Below, piece after piece: positions 1-9,363 of a DNA stretch of 64,000 bases (the stretch's first letter is position 1; each line of letters starts with the position of its first letter). The DNA is from Citrobacter freundii (GTDB lineage: Bacteria > Bacteroidota > Bacteroidia > Chitinophagales > Chitinophagaceae). The translations under genes were made by a program, and so were the position numbers. The stretch spans positions 62,001 to 126,000 of the forward strand of contig QFQQ01000021.1 of NCBI GenBank assembly GCA_003243445.1, given 5' to 3'. The notes beneath the pieces are model-generated. The model was not told the origin of the DNA. It searched no databases and saw only the letters and a program-made list of their open reading frames with translations.

Positions 1-11
1 AACGATTGCTT

Positions 12-2963
12 ATGAACCTTCCATTGTCAAGACTGACATCCACAATGAGGATGGTCATTCTTTCGGTCTGCATGGCATTGCTGCTGCCATTGTTCAGCAA
101 TGCACAGAACACTACCAACGCATCCGGCGTGATCACCAATGAAAAAGGTGAGCCCATCGCCGACGTGACCGTAAAAAACAAAACGACTTCCTTTTCCACC
201 AGCACAGATGCAAAAGGACATTACTCCATACCTGCCAAAAGCGGCGAAGTGATCGTATTCACCGCCGTTGGCTTTGAATCAAAAGAAGCCACATTCACCG
301 GCCAGCCGCTTGATCAGCAAATGGTCATCTCTTTCAACAAACTGGAAGAGGTGGTAGTAGTGGGTTATGGTACCACCACCAAAAAAGAAGTGACAAGCGC
401 CATCACGACATTGAAACCTGCAGATTTCAACAAGGGAAATATCGGCAGCCCTGTTGGTTTATTGCAGGGACGCGTTGCGGGTCTGAACATTGCAAGACCT
501 GCAGGCGGTGACGTGAATGGCGGGTTTGATATCCAGCTCCGTGGTCTGACAACGCTTTCCGGTGGTCAGGGCCCGCTCTTTGTGATCGATGGAATTTTGG
601 GCGGCGATCTCAACAGCGTGAACGTGGATGAGATCGAATCCATTGACGTATTAAAGGACGGATCAGCTGCCGCGATCTATGGTACGCGCGGTACCAATGG
701 CGTGATTATCATCACCACCAAAAAAGGTAAAGCCGGCCAGCATGGCATTGAATTTTCCTCGTATGTTTCGTTCCAGACCGTTGCCAAAAAACTGCGCAAC
801 CTGAACGCGGACGAATTCCGCTCCGCTATCCACCAGGTTTATCCCGGTCGCGAAGCAGAATTTGATTTCAAATCAAATACCGATTGGTTTAAAGAGATCA
901 CTCAAACACCGATCGATCATTACTATGATCTTGCGATCACCGGCGGTACTGAACATTTCAATTATCGCGCAGCCGTTAACTACCGCGGTTCACAGGGCAT
1001 CATAAAAGATAACACGAATAACCGCCTGCAGGGAAAGGTCTCCATGACGCAAAAGGAATTCGACAACAAACTAACCATCAACTATAATCTTTTGTACGCG
1101 GAAACAAGCCGTGATTTCACCGACCAGGAAGTGATGCAGCAGGCATTCCGCCGCAATCCGACTGAACCAGTCTATGATCCGAATAACGCGCTGGCAGGTG
1201 GATATTACCGTAACACAGGCCCCTTCCAGTACTACAACCCGGTTGCCATGCTGAATGAAGAAGTGAACCAGGGTAAACAGAAAACATTTACCGGAAGCGC
1301 CAAACTTACCTATGCATTACTGAAAGGCTGGAATGTTTCGGCATTCGGATCAATGGTGCGGGATCAGTTTAAAAACACCAGGTATCAGTCAAGATATTAC
1401 CCGATCGGTATCGGGAATAACGGTACTGCAACCATCGCTACAGGCGCAACAAATAACAACCTGCTTGAATTGAGTACCGATTATCGCAAACGGTTTAACA
1501 AACATGATATCCAGGCGATCGTTGGTTATTCCTACCAGCATGGCACGAACGAAACATTTGGTGCGACCAATGCCAACTTTGACGTAGATCTTTATCAATA
1601 CAACAACATAGGTGCAGGCAGTGCTTTGTCACTCGGCCAGGCCACCATGTCCAGCTTCAAAGAATCCAACACACTGATCGCTTTCTTTGGCCGCGTGATC
1701 TACAACTTTGATGAAAAGTACATGGCGCAGGTATCCCTCCGTCATGAAGGTTCTTCAAGATTTGGTGCGAACCACAAATGGGGTGATTTCCCTGCGGTGA
1801 GCCTCGGCTGGAGATTGAACAACGAACCTTTCCTGGAAAATGTTTCCTGGCTTTCAGACCTGAAACTGCGTGCAGGTTTCGGTATCACAGGTAACCAGGA
1901 TATCGGCAACTATCGTTCATTGCAGCTGCTTGCGGTCGGTGGCCGGTTCCTCTACAATGGCAACTGGATAAACACCTATCCTCCTGCCAGCAATCCAAAC
2001 CCGGATCTGCGCTGGGAGAAAAAAGAGGAGTTGAATATTGGTACTGATTTCGGTTTCTATCGTGGAAGATTGTCAGGTAGTATCGATTACTATATCCGCA
2101 ATACAAAAGATCTGTTGTGGACATATTCAGTTCCTGTTCCTCCAAACCTGTATAATTCTCTATATACAAACGTGGGCACGATCCGTAACAGTGGTATCGA
2201 AGTAACGCTGAACGCCATCCCCGTTAAGACATCCAATCTTACCTGGAATACCACCTTGCTCTTCAGCCGCAACCGCAACAAGCTCGTATCATTCTCCAAT
2301 AATGATGCAGGTTTCAAACTCACCGATCTGAAACAAGGTTATATCGGCGCAGATGTACAGACATGGACACACCAGGTGCTGGAAGGTCAGCCAGTAGGCA
2401 ACTTCACCACATTGATCTTTGAAGGTATTGATGCCAACGGTTTTCCCAAATACACCGATACCAATAAAGACGGCGTGATCACTGAAGCGGACCGTCAGGT
2501 GGCCGGTAACGCTTATCCAAAATTCCAGTTATCATTTGCCAATTCTGTTTTTTACAAGAAGTTTGATCTATCTTTCAACCTCCGCGGTTCATTCGGCAAT
2601 GATGTGCTGAACATTCACCGTCTTTATTATGAAAACTTCGGTTATCTCGGCGGCAAGAACATTCTCCTGAGTGCGCTCGACTATCCGGGTTATAAAGGAA
2701 AAGCAGAGTATTCATCCCGGTTTATAGAAGATGCTTCTTATGTAAAACTGGATAATATCTCGATTGGTTATACGACCAGCTTCAGCAGTTCCGTGATCAA
2801 AAAATTAAGAGTGTATGCAACAGGGCAGCAATTACTGACCATCACAAAATACAAAGGGGTTGATCCCGAGATGAGCCTCGCGGGTCTTTCTCCCGGTATT
2901 GATGCATACAATTATTATCCGCGCACACGCACCTTCACTGTTGGTGTGAACGTATCATTCTGA
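12..2963 (+). CDS. SusC/RagA-family TonB-linked outer membrane receptor
   Basis: Outer membrane TonB-dependent transporter that pairs with a SusD lipoprotein to import an oligosaccharide or similar nutrient. After a signal peptide ending near 'LFSNAQ' comes a carboxypeptidase-regulatory-like domain (about residues 35-100), then the plug with the SusC signature 'EEVVVVGYGTTTKKEVTSAI' and 'LKDGSAAAIYGTRGTNGVI'. The rest is the beta-barrel, ending in an aromatic terminus (VNVSF). About 983 residues is normal for SusC. The start is uncertain: ATG at 12 or ATG at 45 (MRMVILSVCMALLL) both give a signal peptide, and the 5' context lies outside the window. The SusD gene follows 26 nt later, so the two are cotranscribed. 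The substrate cannot be read from the sequence. Confidence 0.95.
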   Translation: MNLPLSRLTSTMRMVILSVCMALLLPLFSNAQNTTNASGVITNEKGEPIADVTVKNKTTSFSTSTDAKGHYSIPAKSGEVIVFTAVGFESKEATFTGQPLDQQMVISFNKLEEVVVVGYGTTTKKEVTSAITTLKPADFNKGNIGSPVGLLQGRVAGLNIARPAGGDVNGGFDIQLRGLTTLSGGQGPLFVIDGILGGDLNSVNVDEIESIDVLKDGSAAAIYGTRGTNGVIIITTKKGKAGQHGIEFSSYVSFQTVAKKLRNLNADEFRSAIHQVYPGREAEFDFKSNTDWFKEITQTPIDHYYDLAITGGTEHFNYRAAVNYRGSQGIIKDNTNNRLQGKVSMTQKEFDNKLTINYNLLYAETSRDFTDQEVMQQAFRRNPTEPVYDPNNALAGGYYRNTGPFQYYNPVAMLNEEVNQGKQKTFTGSAKLTYALLKGWNVSAFGSMVRDQFKNTRYQSRYYPIGIGNNGTATIATGATNNNLLELSTDYRKRFNKHDIQAIVGYSYQHGTNETFGATNANFDVDLYQYNNIGAGSALSLGQATMSSFKESNTLIAFFGRVIYNFDEKYMAQVSLRHEGSSRFGANHKWGDFPAVSLGWRLNNEPFLENVSWLSDLKLRAGFGITGNQDIGNYRSLQLLAVGGRFLYNGNWINTYPPASNPNPDLRWEKKEELNIGTDFGFYRGRLSGSIDYYIRNTKDLLWTYSVPVPPNLYNSLYTNVGTIRNSGIEVTLNAIPVKTSNLTWNTTLLFSRNRNKLVSFSNNDAGFKLTDLKQGYIGADVQTWTHQVLEGQPVGNFTTLIFEGIDANGFPKYTDTNKDGVITEADRQVAGNAYPKFQLSFANSVFYKKFDLSFNLRGSFGNDVLNIHRLYYENFGYLGGKNILLSALDYPGYKGKAEYSSRFIEDASYVKLDNISIGYTTSFSSSVIKKLRVYATGQQLLTITKYKGVDPEMSLAGLSPGIDAYNYYPRTRTFTVGVNVSF

Positions 2964-2989
2964 TTTATTAAAACGAAAAAAGCTTCTAT

Positions 2990-4531
2990 ATGAAAAATAT
3001 TCTTGTAAGATTCAGTCTCCTGCTTGCCTTTGCAGCCGGCGCCGTTTCCTGCACAAAGCTGGATGAGGAAGTGTATTCTTCCATTCCGGCAGACGGCTTC
3101 TTCCGCAATGAAGCCGAAGTGATGACCAATGTAGGACGGATCTATGCCCAACTCAGGAAGATCACCGATCGCTTTGGCGCAGGCAGTCTTGACCTGGTTG
3201 GAACGGATGAATGTATCATTCCATTCCGGGAAACCAATCTTTGGTATGATAACGGTCTCTGGATCGCTTTACACCGTCACCAGTTCAACCCGAATCTTTC
3301 GGTGATGAATGGCGGTTATAGTTTCTGTTTCGATGGTATATCCATGTGCAACCAGATCCTGTATCAGCTGGAGCAATCTTCCGTTGACTTCCCCAGCAAA
3401 CCAAAGATCTTTGCTGAAGTGAAGATGGCGCGTGCGTTCTTTTATTATCGCGCGATGGATTGGTTCGGTAATGTGCCGATCTCCACAGACTTTAAAGATG
3501 TGACCTTACCATCACAAAGCACAAGAGCGCAGGTTTGGGATTTTGTGGTAAAAGAGATCACGGATAACATCAGTCAATTGGATGATGCGCCAACAACCGC
3601 CAACTATGGCCGTACCTGCACAAAGGCCATGGCCAATATGATGCTTTCCAAATTGTATCTCAATGCAGAAAAATGGAAAGGCACTCCTAAATGGGACGAA
3701 GCGATCGCGGCTGCGGATGCTGTGATCAATACACCCGGCTATTCCTTATCGGGTGACTACTTTACCAATTTCGCTTCCAACAATACGGGGTCGAAAGAAA
3801 ACATCTTCGTCGTACCCTATGATAAAACAAGAACACCTGGCAATATCCTCCAGATCCATTGCTGGACCTTACACACGCTCAGCCAGCAAACATTCGGGTT
3901 GATCGCTTTCACCTGGGATGGCTATGCCACACTGGAAAGTTTTTACAATTCTTATGACGCAGCTGACAAACGTATCAAGAGCTGGCTGGTGGGACCACAA
4001 TACAGCGCATCCGGCGCACCGTTGATGTTATCCGCTTCAAGACAGTTGAATTACCGCCCGCAGATCAAAGCACTGTATAACACCAGTGATCCGGCGTTAC
4101 TGGATGATGGTGTACGTTTCAGAAAATACGAATACGAAGCCGGTTTAAAGGATAACGAAAGCATGAGCAATGACTGGGTGGTATTCCGCTATGCAGACGC
4201 CCTGACTACAAAAGCAGAAGCCATCATGCGTAAGAACGGCGGCGTTGCCAATCAAACCGCAGTTGACCTGGTAAACCAGGTGAGAGCGCGCGCGTTTGGT
4301 GATAACACACACAACTTTACTACAGCCACGTTAACAATGGATGCCTTGCTCGCTGAGCTCGGCCGTGAATTTGCCTGGGAATATCACCGTCGCCAGGACC
4401 TGATCCGTTTCAATAAATGGAATGAACCATGGTTTGAAAAAACGGCGGGCACGGCAAAAGATGAATTGTATCCGCTGCCAACACAGGCGCTCAATGTAAA
4501 TCCAAATCTCAAACAGAATCCAGGTTACTAA
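2990..4531 (+). CDS. SusD/RagB-family nutrient-binding outer membrane lipoprotein
   Basis: Surface lipoprotein that caps the SusC barrel and binds the ligand. The signal peptide ends in a lipobox with Cys21 (AGAVSC), followed by a helical TPR-rich SusD fold. Recognisable stretches are 'AEVKMARAFFYYRAMDWFGNVPI' split across the TPR region, and a C-terminal 'ELGREFAWEYHRRQDLIRF' typical of the family. Its 513 residues match the usual length. It lies between the SusC gene and an ADP-ribosylglycohydrolase-family gene, with gaps of 26 and 16 nt, so the three form one transcription unit. Confidence 0.95.
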   Translation: MKNILVRFSLLLAFAAGAVSCTKLDEEVYSSIPADGFFRNEAEVMTNVGRIYAQLRKITDRFGAGSLDLVGTDECIIPFRETNLWYDNGLWIALHRHQFNPNLSVMNGGYSFCFDGISMCNQILYQLEQSSVDFPSKPKIFAEVKMARAFFYYRAMDWFGNVPISTDFKDVTLPSQSTRAQVWDFVVKEITDNISQLDDAPTTANYGRTCTKAMANMMLSKLYLNAEKWKGTPKWDEAIAAADAVINTPGYSLSGDYFTNFASNNTGSKENIFVVPYDKTRTPGNILQIHCWTLHTLSQQTFGLIAFTWDGYATLESFYNSYDAADKRIKSWLVGPQYSASGAPLMLSASRQLNYRPQIKALYNTSDPALLDDGVRFRKYEYEAGLKDNESMSNDWVVFRYADALTTKAEAIMRKNGGVANQTAVDLVNQVRARAFGDNTHNFTTATLTMDALLAELGREFAWEYHRRQDLIRFNKWNEPWFEKTAGTAKDELYPLPTQALNVNPNLKQNPGY

Positions 4532-4547
4532 TCCATAAATCTATTCA

Positions 4548-6086
4548 ATGATCAGGCAAATTCTTACAACAGCATGTATCTGCGGAGCATTGCTGGGACA
4601 GGCACAAAACAAACCCGCGGGCGGCACCATCCGCATGAGCAAAGAAACACTGCAGGATAAGATCCGCGGCGGCTGGGCCGGGCAAACGATCGGCGTAACA
4701 TTCGGTGGACCGTATGAGTTCCGGTACAACGGCACATTCATACAAGCGAATCAGCCACTCACCTGGTATGATGGTTATCTGAAAAAGACAATGACGGAAA
4801 CTCCGGGTTTGTATGATGACATCTACATGGATCTGACATTCGTTGACATACTGGAGCGCGTCGGTTTTGACGCGCCGGTTGATTCATTCGCCAACTCCTT
4901 TGCCCGCGCAGGTTATGATCTGTGGTTTGCCAACCAGGCAGCACGCTATAACATTCTCCAGGGAATCAAAGCACCTGCTTCCGGTGAACCAAAGCACAAC
5001 CTGCAGGCCGATGCGATCGATTACCAGATCGAAGCGGACTACTCCGGGCTGATGCATCCCGGTATGCCCAATGCAGCGTCTGAGCTGAATGACAAGATCG
5101 GTCATATCATGAACTATGGCGATGGCTGGTATGGTGGTGTATTTGTTGGTGCGATGTACAGTATTGCGTTCACCTCATCCGATGTTTCTTATGTGGTGAA
5201 AGAAGCATTGAAAACGATCCCGCCAAAAAGCGAGTTCTATCAATGCATCGCTGATGTGATCAAATGGCATAAGCAATATCCCGACTGGCATTCCACCTGG
5301 TTTGAATTGCAAAAGAAATGGGCAAATGATATGGTTTGTCCACAGGGCGTATTCGTCCCCTTCAATATCGACGCAAAGATCAATGCCGCTTATGTTGTGC
5401 TGGGATTATTGTATGGCAATGGCGATTATACCACTACGTTGGACATTTCAACCCGTGCGGGCCAGGATGCGGATTGCAATCCATCCACCGCAGGCGGAGT
5501 GCTGGGAACCATTCTTGGCTACAATAAAATTCCTGCTAAATGGAAACTTGGTTTGAAAGAGATCGAGGATATGAACTTCAGCTATACCACTATTTCTTTA
5601 AATAAAGTGTATGAACTGAGTTATAAACATGCACTTGAAATGATCAAACGCAATGGAGGTAATGTAGAGGGCAATGATGTCGTGATCAAAACACAGTCGC
5701 CAAAGACAGTCCGCTTTGAAGAAAGCTTTCCCGGTGTGTATCCACTGGCAAAAGTTTCTGCAAGAAATAAAGAGCTGAACGGTTTTACGTTTGAATTTGA
5801 AGGAACGGGTTTTGCATTGCTCGGACGTGTTGCAAAGAAACAACGTGAAGGCGGCCAGGATACAGCATTCGAAGGTGAGTTATATATCGATGGACAAAAA
5901 GTGGAGACAGCAAAATTGCCAACCGCTTTCCGTTCGAGAAGACATGAGCTGTTCTGGAAATTGGGATTACCTGCCGGAAAACATAGTGTGAAAGTAATAA
6001 TCACCAATCCTGATGCGAATTATGATCTGAAAGCGGATGAGTATGTGGTGTATGGAGATAAGCCGGCTTCGGTGTCGTTGAAATAA
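4548..6086 (+). CDS. Secreted ADP-ribosylglycohydrolase-family protein
   Basis: Has a signal peptide (MIRQILTTACICGALLGQAQ) followed by an all-helical ADP-ribosylglycohydrolase (DraG-like) domain. The domain shows 'GGWAGQTIGVTFGG' at about residues 40-53, a metal-ligand-like acidic stretch 'YDDIYMDLTF' near residue 87, and the second metal motif 'GQDADCNPSTAGGVLG' near residue 304. Family members bind two metal ions and cleave N- or O-glycosidic bonds to ribose. The last roughly 120 residues look like an added beta-rich module. Because it is exported and linked to susCD, it probably acts on a glycoside or nucleoside-like nutrient rather than on ADP-ribosylated proteins; that is inference. It starts 16 nt after the SusD stop. 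Confidence 0.85.
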   Translation: MIRQILTTACICGALLGQAQNKPAGGTIRMSKETLQDKIRGGWAGQTIGVTFGGPYEFRYNGTFIQANQPLTWYDGYLKKTMTETPGLYDDIYMDLTFVDILERVGFDAPVDSFANSFARAGYDLWFANQAARYNILQGIKAPASGEPKHNLQADAIDYQIEADYSGLMHPGMPNAASELNDKIGHIMNYGDGWYGGVFVGAMYSIAFTSSDVSYVVKEALKTIPPKSEFYQCIADVIKWHKQYPDWHSTWFELQKKWANDMVCPQGVFVPFNIDAKINAAYVVLGLLYGNGDYTTTLDISTRAGQDADCNPSTAGGVLGTILGYNKIPAKWKLGLKEIEDMNFSYTTISLNKVYELSYKHALEMIKRNGGNVEGNDVVIKTQSPKTVRFEESFPGVYPLAKVSARNKELNGFTFEFEGTGFALLGRVAKKQREGGQDTAFEGELYIDGQKVETAKLPTAFRSRRHELFWKLGLPAGKHSVKVIITNPDANYDLKADEYVVYGDKPASVSLK

Positions 6087-6091
6087 ACCTG

Positions 6092-6345
6092 CGTAAGTTC
6101 CCGCAGACTCGTCCGCCGTAGCGAGGCGAAGGAGGATTACGCAGATCTGACATTCTTTTCGGGGGTAGTGACTTCATTCTTCTGTACCTCATAAATTCGA
6201 TAGCGCAGATTACGCAGAATAGTTTCTGACGGCAGGAAATGATCTGCGTAATCTGCGCTATCGAATTTATAAACAGACATACACAAAGACATCGTCTTAT
6301 TTGTAAAAATAGATCTGCGAAATCTGCGGGAAACTACGCCTGTCA
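6092..6345. repeat. Nested inverted repeat of ATCTGCG-type 9-mer units
   Basis: Fills the gap between the ADP-ribosylglycohydrolase and the FGE-fusion gene. The centre is a perfect 28-bp inverted repeat, 6191-6218 with 6243-6270, separated by 24 nt. Outer copies with the core CTGCG(T/A)AA(T/G)TCTGCGGGAA lie near 6092 and 6316-6332. Nested in the left side (6110-6134) is a short element, CCGCCGTAGCGAGGCGAAGG, that recurs near 9308-9330. The same family is found at 12952-13167, 25978-26212 and 29886-29911. Its position between two co-directional genes allows it to end or attenuate transcription, but this is not shown. Confidence 0.85.
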
Positions 6346-6377
6346 GACAAAATTTTGCAACTACTAAATTAAGCAGT

Positions 6378-8537
6378 ATGAAAAAGCATCATTTAACATT
6401 GCTTGCCCTCATATTAAGCATTGGATTGTCCGCTCAAATGGGTCCACGCAAACCCAATCCTCAACTCGCCTCCCAACCGACGCAAGGACAACTCCGCGAA
6501 CTGTTCGCCGGCCCCACCACCAATCATCAAACCTGGCTGGACAGCATGAACAACTGGCGGACTAAACTCCGCGATACACTCTCATTCTCCACAAGACTGT
6601 ATGATCTGAAAGAACTGGCATGGACCAGAAATGTATACACGTATGCACAGGTCATGTCCCACGACAGATATCTGTTCGACCCGCAAAAAAATCAATATAC
6701 CGTTGATCGTTTTCTGAACGACGTAAGTAAACGTTATGGCGGACTCGACGCTGTACTGATCTGGCCAACCTATCCCAATATCGGGATCGACGATCGCAAC
6801 CAACTGGATTATCTCGCCGGTATGCCGGGTGGCTATAAGGGTGTGAAAGAAATGATCGCGCAGTTCCATAAAAGAAATGTACGCGTGTTCTTCCCTATCA
6901 TGATCTGGGATTACGGCACACATCCGCTCGACGCATCAATGGCGGCAGCACTGGTGAAAGCGATGAAAGACATTGGCGCCGATGGGTTAAACGGCGATAC
7001 AATGTTCGGCGTAACGGAAGAATACAAGAACGCATTCGATAGTCTTGGTCATGTGTTGGCATTACAACCCGAACTCAGCCTGCAGACGTTGAAGATGGCC
7101 GAATGGAACACCATGAGCTGGGGCTATTTCTGGAACTACGAACACAAACCCGGTGTGAGTATTTACAAATGGCTGGAGCCACGTCACCAGGTGCATATCA
7201 CCAATCGTTGGGCAACAGATAAAACAGATGATCTGCAATATGCATTCTTTAACGGCATTGGCTATAACACCTGGGAAAATATCTGGGGAATCTGGAACCA
7301 GATTCCCGATAGACATGCAGAAGCCATCCGCCGGATCACAACCATCTATCAGCAATTCCCGGATGTATGGTCGTCGGCCGGCTGGATACCGCATGTGCCA
7401 TTGCTGCAATCAAATGTATATGCATCGGTGTTCCCGGGGAGATCTGCCACTGTCTATACTTTTGTAAACAGGGATAGTCTGCATGATGTAAAGGGCGAAA
7501 TGATCAGCCTTCCGTTCAATGATCAGAAAGTGTATTATGATCTGTGGAATGGAAAAACGATCAATCCAAAAAGAAGCGGAAATAACGTGGTGATTGAGCT
7601 TTCCATTGAAGCCAGGGGTTATGGTGCAGTCGTCATCATGCAAAAAGGCAGCGAACCAACAACCTTTAACGCATTCTTGTCTGCCATGGCGGCTTCATCA
7701 GCAAAACCATTGAATAGCTACAATGCAACATGGAAAGAAATTCCGCAGCAGCAATTTCCGCTGTCAAAAACAAAAACGGTCTCCAAAGCACCCGAAGGAA
7801 TGATTAAGATACCCGCAGCAAAAGATTATTCATTTGAATCCATTGGTGTAATGATCGAAGGAAAAGAATTGCCAACGGCCCTAGGCATTCAGCATCCCTG
7901 GGAGCAACATGCCTCGCGGTCACAAACGCATGTAATGGACATTCCTTCTTTTTATATCGATCGCTTTCCGGTAACAAATGAACAGTTCAAAAAATTCATC
8001 GATGCCACCAGGTATCATCCGAAGGATGATCACAATTTCCTCAAGACATGGAGCAACGGCACTTACCCTGAAGGCACGGCTAACTTGCCTGTCACCTGGG
8101 TGTCCATTGAAGATGCAAGGGCTTATGCTGCCTGGGCCGGCAAACGGTTGCCACACGAATGGGAATGGCAATATGCGGCACAGGGCAAGGATGGCCGCCT
8201 TTATCCATGGGGCGCAGCGGATAGCACGCGCCGTCCTCCTGTAGACAGCAACCGCACCATGCGTATGCCAACCGCGGTAGATGCATTCCCGCAGGGCGCA
8301 AGCGCCTTTGGCGTGATGGACCTGACAGGTAATATCTGGCAATGGACGGATGAATACCAGGATGAACATACCCGCGCGGCAGTGATCAAAGGCGGAAGTT
8401 ATTACCAGGCAAAAACATCAAGATGGTATTTTCCGCAGGCGTATGAGTTGAATAAATATGGAAAATATTTACTGATGTCGCCGGGGTTGGATAGAGCGGG
8501 GACGATTGGGTTCAGGTGTGTGGTGGATGGGGAATGA
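6378..8537 (+). CDS. Glycosidase-like barrel fused to FGE/SUMF1-like domain
   Basis: Secreted protein of 719 residues with a signal peptide ending 'SIGLSAQ'. Residues of about 70-420 resemble a glycoside-hydrolase TIM barrel ('GGLDAVLIWPTYPNIGIDD', 'RVFFPIMIWDYGTHP', 'DIGADGLNGDTMFG') followed by a small beta domain. Residues of about 510-719 are an FGE-sulfatase (SUMF1/EgtB/PvdO) fold: 'FYIDRFPVTNEQFKKFI', 'GKRLPHEWEWQYAAQG', 'GVMDLTGNIWQWTDEY', ending 'GTIGFRCV'. At the FGE catalytic segment it reads 'GGSYYQAKTSRWYF', so neither active-site Cys is present and formylglycine-forming activity is unlikely. It probably belongs to the susCD locus. The TGA stop overlaps the first unit of a heptamer repeat. 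Confidence 0.75.
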   Translation: MKKHHLTLLALILSIGLSAQMGPRKPNPQLASQPTQGQLRELFAGPTTNHQTWLDSMNNWRTKLRDTLSFSTRLYDLKELAWTRNVYTYAQVMSHDRYLFDPQKNQYTVDRFLNDVSKRYGGLDAVLIWPTYPNIGIDDRNQLDYLAGMPGGYKGVKEMIAQFHKRNVRVFFPIMIWDYGTHPLDASMAAALVKAMKDIGADGLNGDTMFGVTEEYKNAFDSLGHVLALQPELSLQTLKMAEWNTMSWGYFWNYEHKPGVSIYKWLEPRHQVHITNRWATDKTDDLQYAFFNGIGYNTWENIWGIWNQIPDRHAEAIRRITTIYQQFPDVWSSAGWIPHVPLLQSNVYASVFPGRSATVYTFVNRDSLHDVKGEMISLPFNDQKVYYDLWNGKTINPKRSGNNVVIELSIEARGYGAVVIMQKGSEPTTFNAFLSAMAASSAKPLNSYNATWKEIPQQQFPLSKTKTVSKAPEGMIKIPAAKDYSFESIGVMIEGKELPTALGIQHPWEQHASRSQTHVMDIPSFYIDRFPVTNEQFKKFIDATRYHPKDDHNFLKTWSNGTYPEGTANLPVTWVSIEDARAYAAWAGKRLPHEWEWQYAAQGKDGRLYPWGAADSTRRPPVDSNRTMRMPTAVDAFPQGASAFGVMDLTGNIWQWTDEYQDEHTRAAVIKGGSYYQAKTSRWYFPQAYELNKYGKYLLMSPGLDRAGTIGFRCVVDGE

Positions 8538-8745
8538 CCGCGGACCGCTGACCGCCGACCGCCGACGGTCGTTGATTAAACGTTGCTCAAACAAATAATG
8601 TCACTACAAATCATAAAAATGAGGACACCTTCCCTTTCAGTTAGGTGTTCTTCATTTATGCAAATTGTTGTTACGTTACTCTTTGAATGATCTTCAATCA
8701 ACGACCGTCGGCGGTCAGCGGTCGGCGGTCTGTAGTCCGTGGTCT
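8536..8745. repeat. GACCGCC-type heptamer inverted repeat with internal hairpin
   Basis: Left arm 8536-8575 begins inside the stop codon of the FGE-fusion gene. Right arm 8698-8745 ends 5 nt before the -7 element of yqgE. The arms are reverse complements across the run GACCGCTGACCGCCGAC and GGTCGTTGA, differing by one whole 7-nt unit. The loop carries a second hairpin, 8617-8630 with 8643-8657 (AAATGAGGACACCT and its near-complement), which can act as the terminator of the upstream gene. Confidence 0.85.
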
Positions 8746-8750
8746 CTTCC

Positions 8751-8758
8751 TATCTTTA
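8751..8758 (+). promoter_or_regulatory. -7 promoter element (TATCTTTA) of the yqgE-like gene
   Basis: TATCTTTA matches the Bacteroidota TAnnTTTG element at 7 of 8 positions and lies 18 nt upstream of the ATG. The -33 position is occupied by the GACCGCC-type heptamer arm, with no TTTG at the usual distance. Confidence 0.5.
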
Positions 8759-8776
8759 CCACTCAAAACACCCGCC

Positions 8777-9217
8777 ATGTACACAGGAAAACTACTCCGC
8801 AGCCTGGACGACGACGACGATTCAATTTTCAGAAATGCCGTTATCCTTGTTGTCGAATCCAACGAAAAAGGCGAAACCGGTTTCATCCTGAACAAGCGGT
8901 TTGAAAGAAACCTGAATGAGCTGGAAGAGTTCAGACACAGCAAACCCTTCCCTTTATTTACAGGTGGCCCCATTGACCAGGAACATCTTTATTTTATCCA
9001 CCACCAGCCCGATCTTATCAAAGAAAGCAAACACATCGATGGCGAAGTTTACCTCGGCGGGAATTTTAACGAAGCAATTAAACATATCAATAACGGCACA
9101 CTGAACACGCAGGACCTCAGGCTCTTCCTCGGCTATTGCGGCTGGGACAAAGGCGATCTTGAAGCCGAAATAAATGCCGGCGGCTGGTCGATCTCAACAG
9201 AAAATGTAATATTTTGA
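8777..9217 (+). CDS. YqgE/AlgH family protein
   Basis: Cytoplasmic protein of 146 residues in the DUF179 (YqgE/AlgH) family, whose biochemical role is not firmly established. Typical features are 'GKLLRSLDDDDDSIFRNAVILV' spread over the first residues, 'ETGFILNKRF', 'FTGGPIDQEHLYFIH' and 'RLFLGYCGWDKGDLEAEI'. An open frame continues upstream to an ATG at 8687, but those 30 residues translate the heptamer repeat, so ATG 8777 (MYTGKLLRSL) is chosen; it lies 18 nt after a good -7 element. It is somewhat shorter than typical members of about 180 residues. Confidence 0.88.
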   Translation: MYTGKLLRSLDDDDDSIFRNAVILVVESNEKGETGFILNKRFERNLNELEEFRHSKPFPLFTGGPIDQEHLYFIHHQPDLIKESKHIDGEVYLGGNFNEAIKHINNGTLNTQDLRLFLGYCGWDKGDLEAEINAGGWSISTENVIF

Positions 9218-9363
9218 GGTCCGTATCGTTCTTTTTACCTGAATTATTTTTGAAAATCAACAAAAACGGATCCCGATATAGTGCTATAAAACACCCATCG
9301 GCCGTGCCCGCCGTAGCGAAGCGAAGGAGGGACATTTGATAACTAACATTGCCTCTCCGAGTG

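Noticed and set aside
8687..8776. N-terminal extension of the YqgE-like protein
   Set aside because: It translates the repeat arm and the -7 element; the family start matches the Met at 8777.
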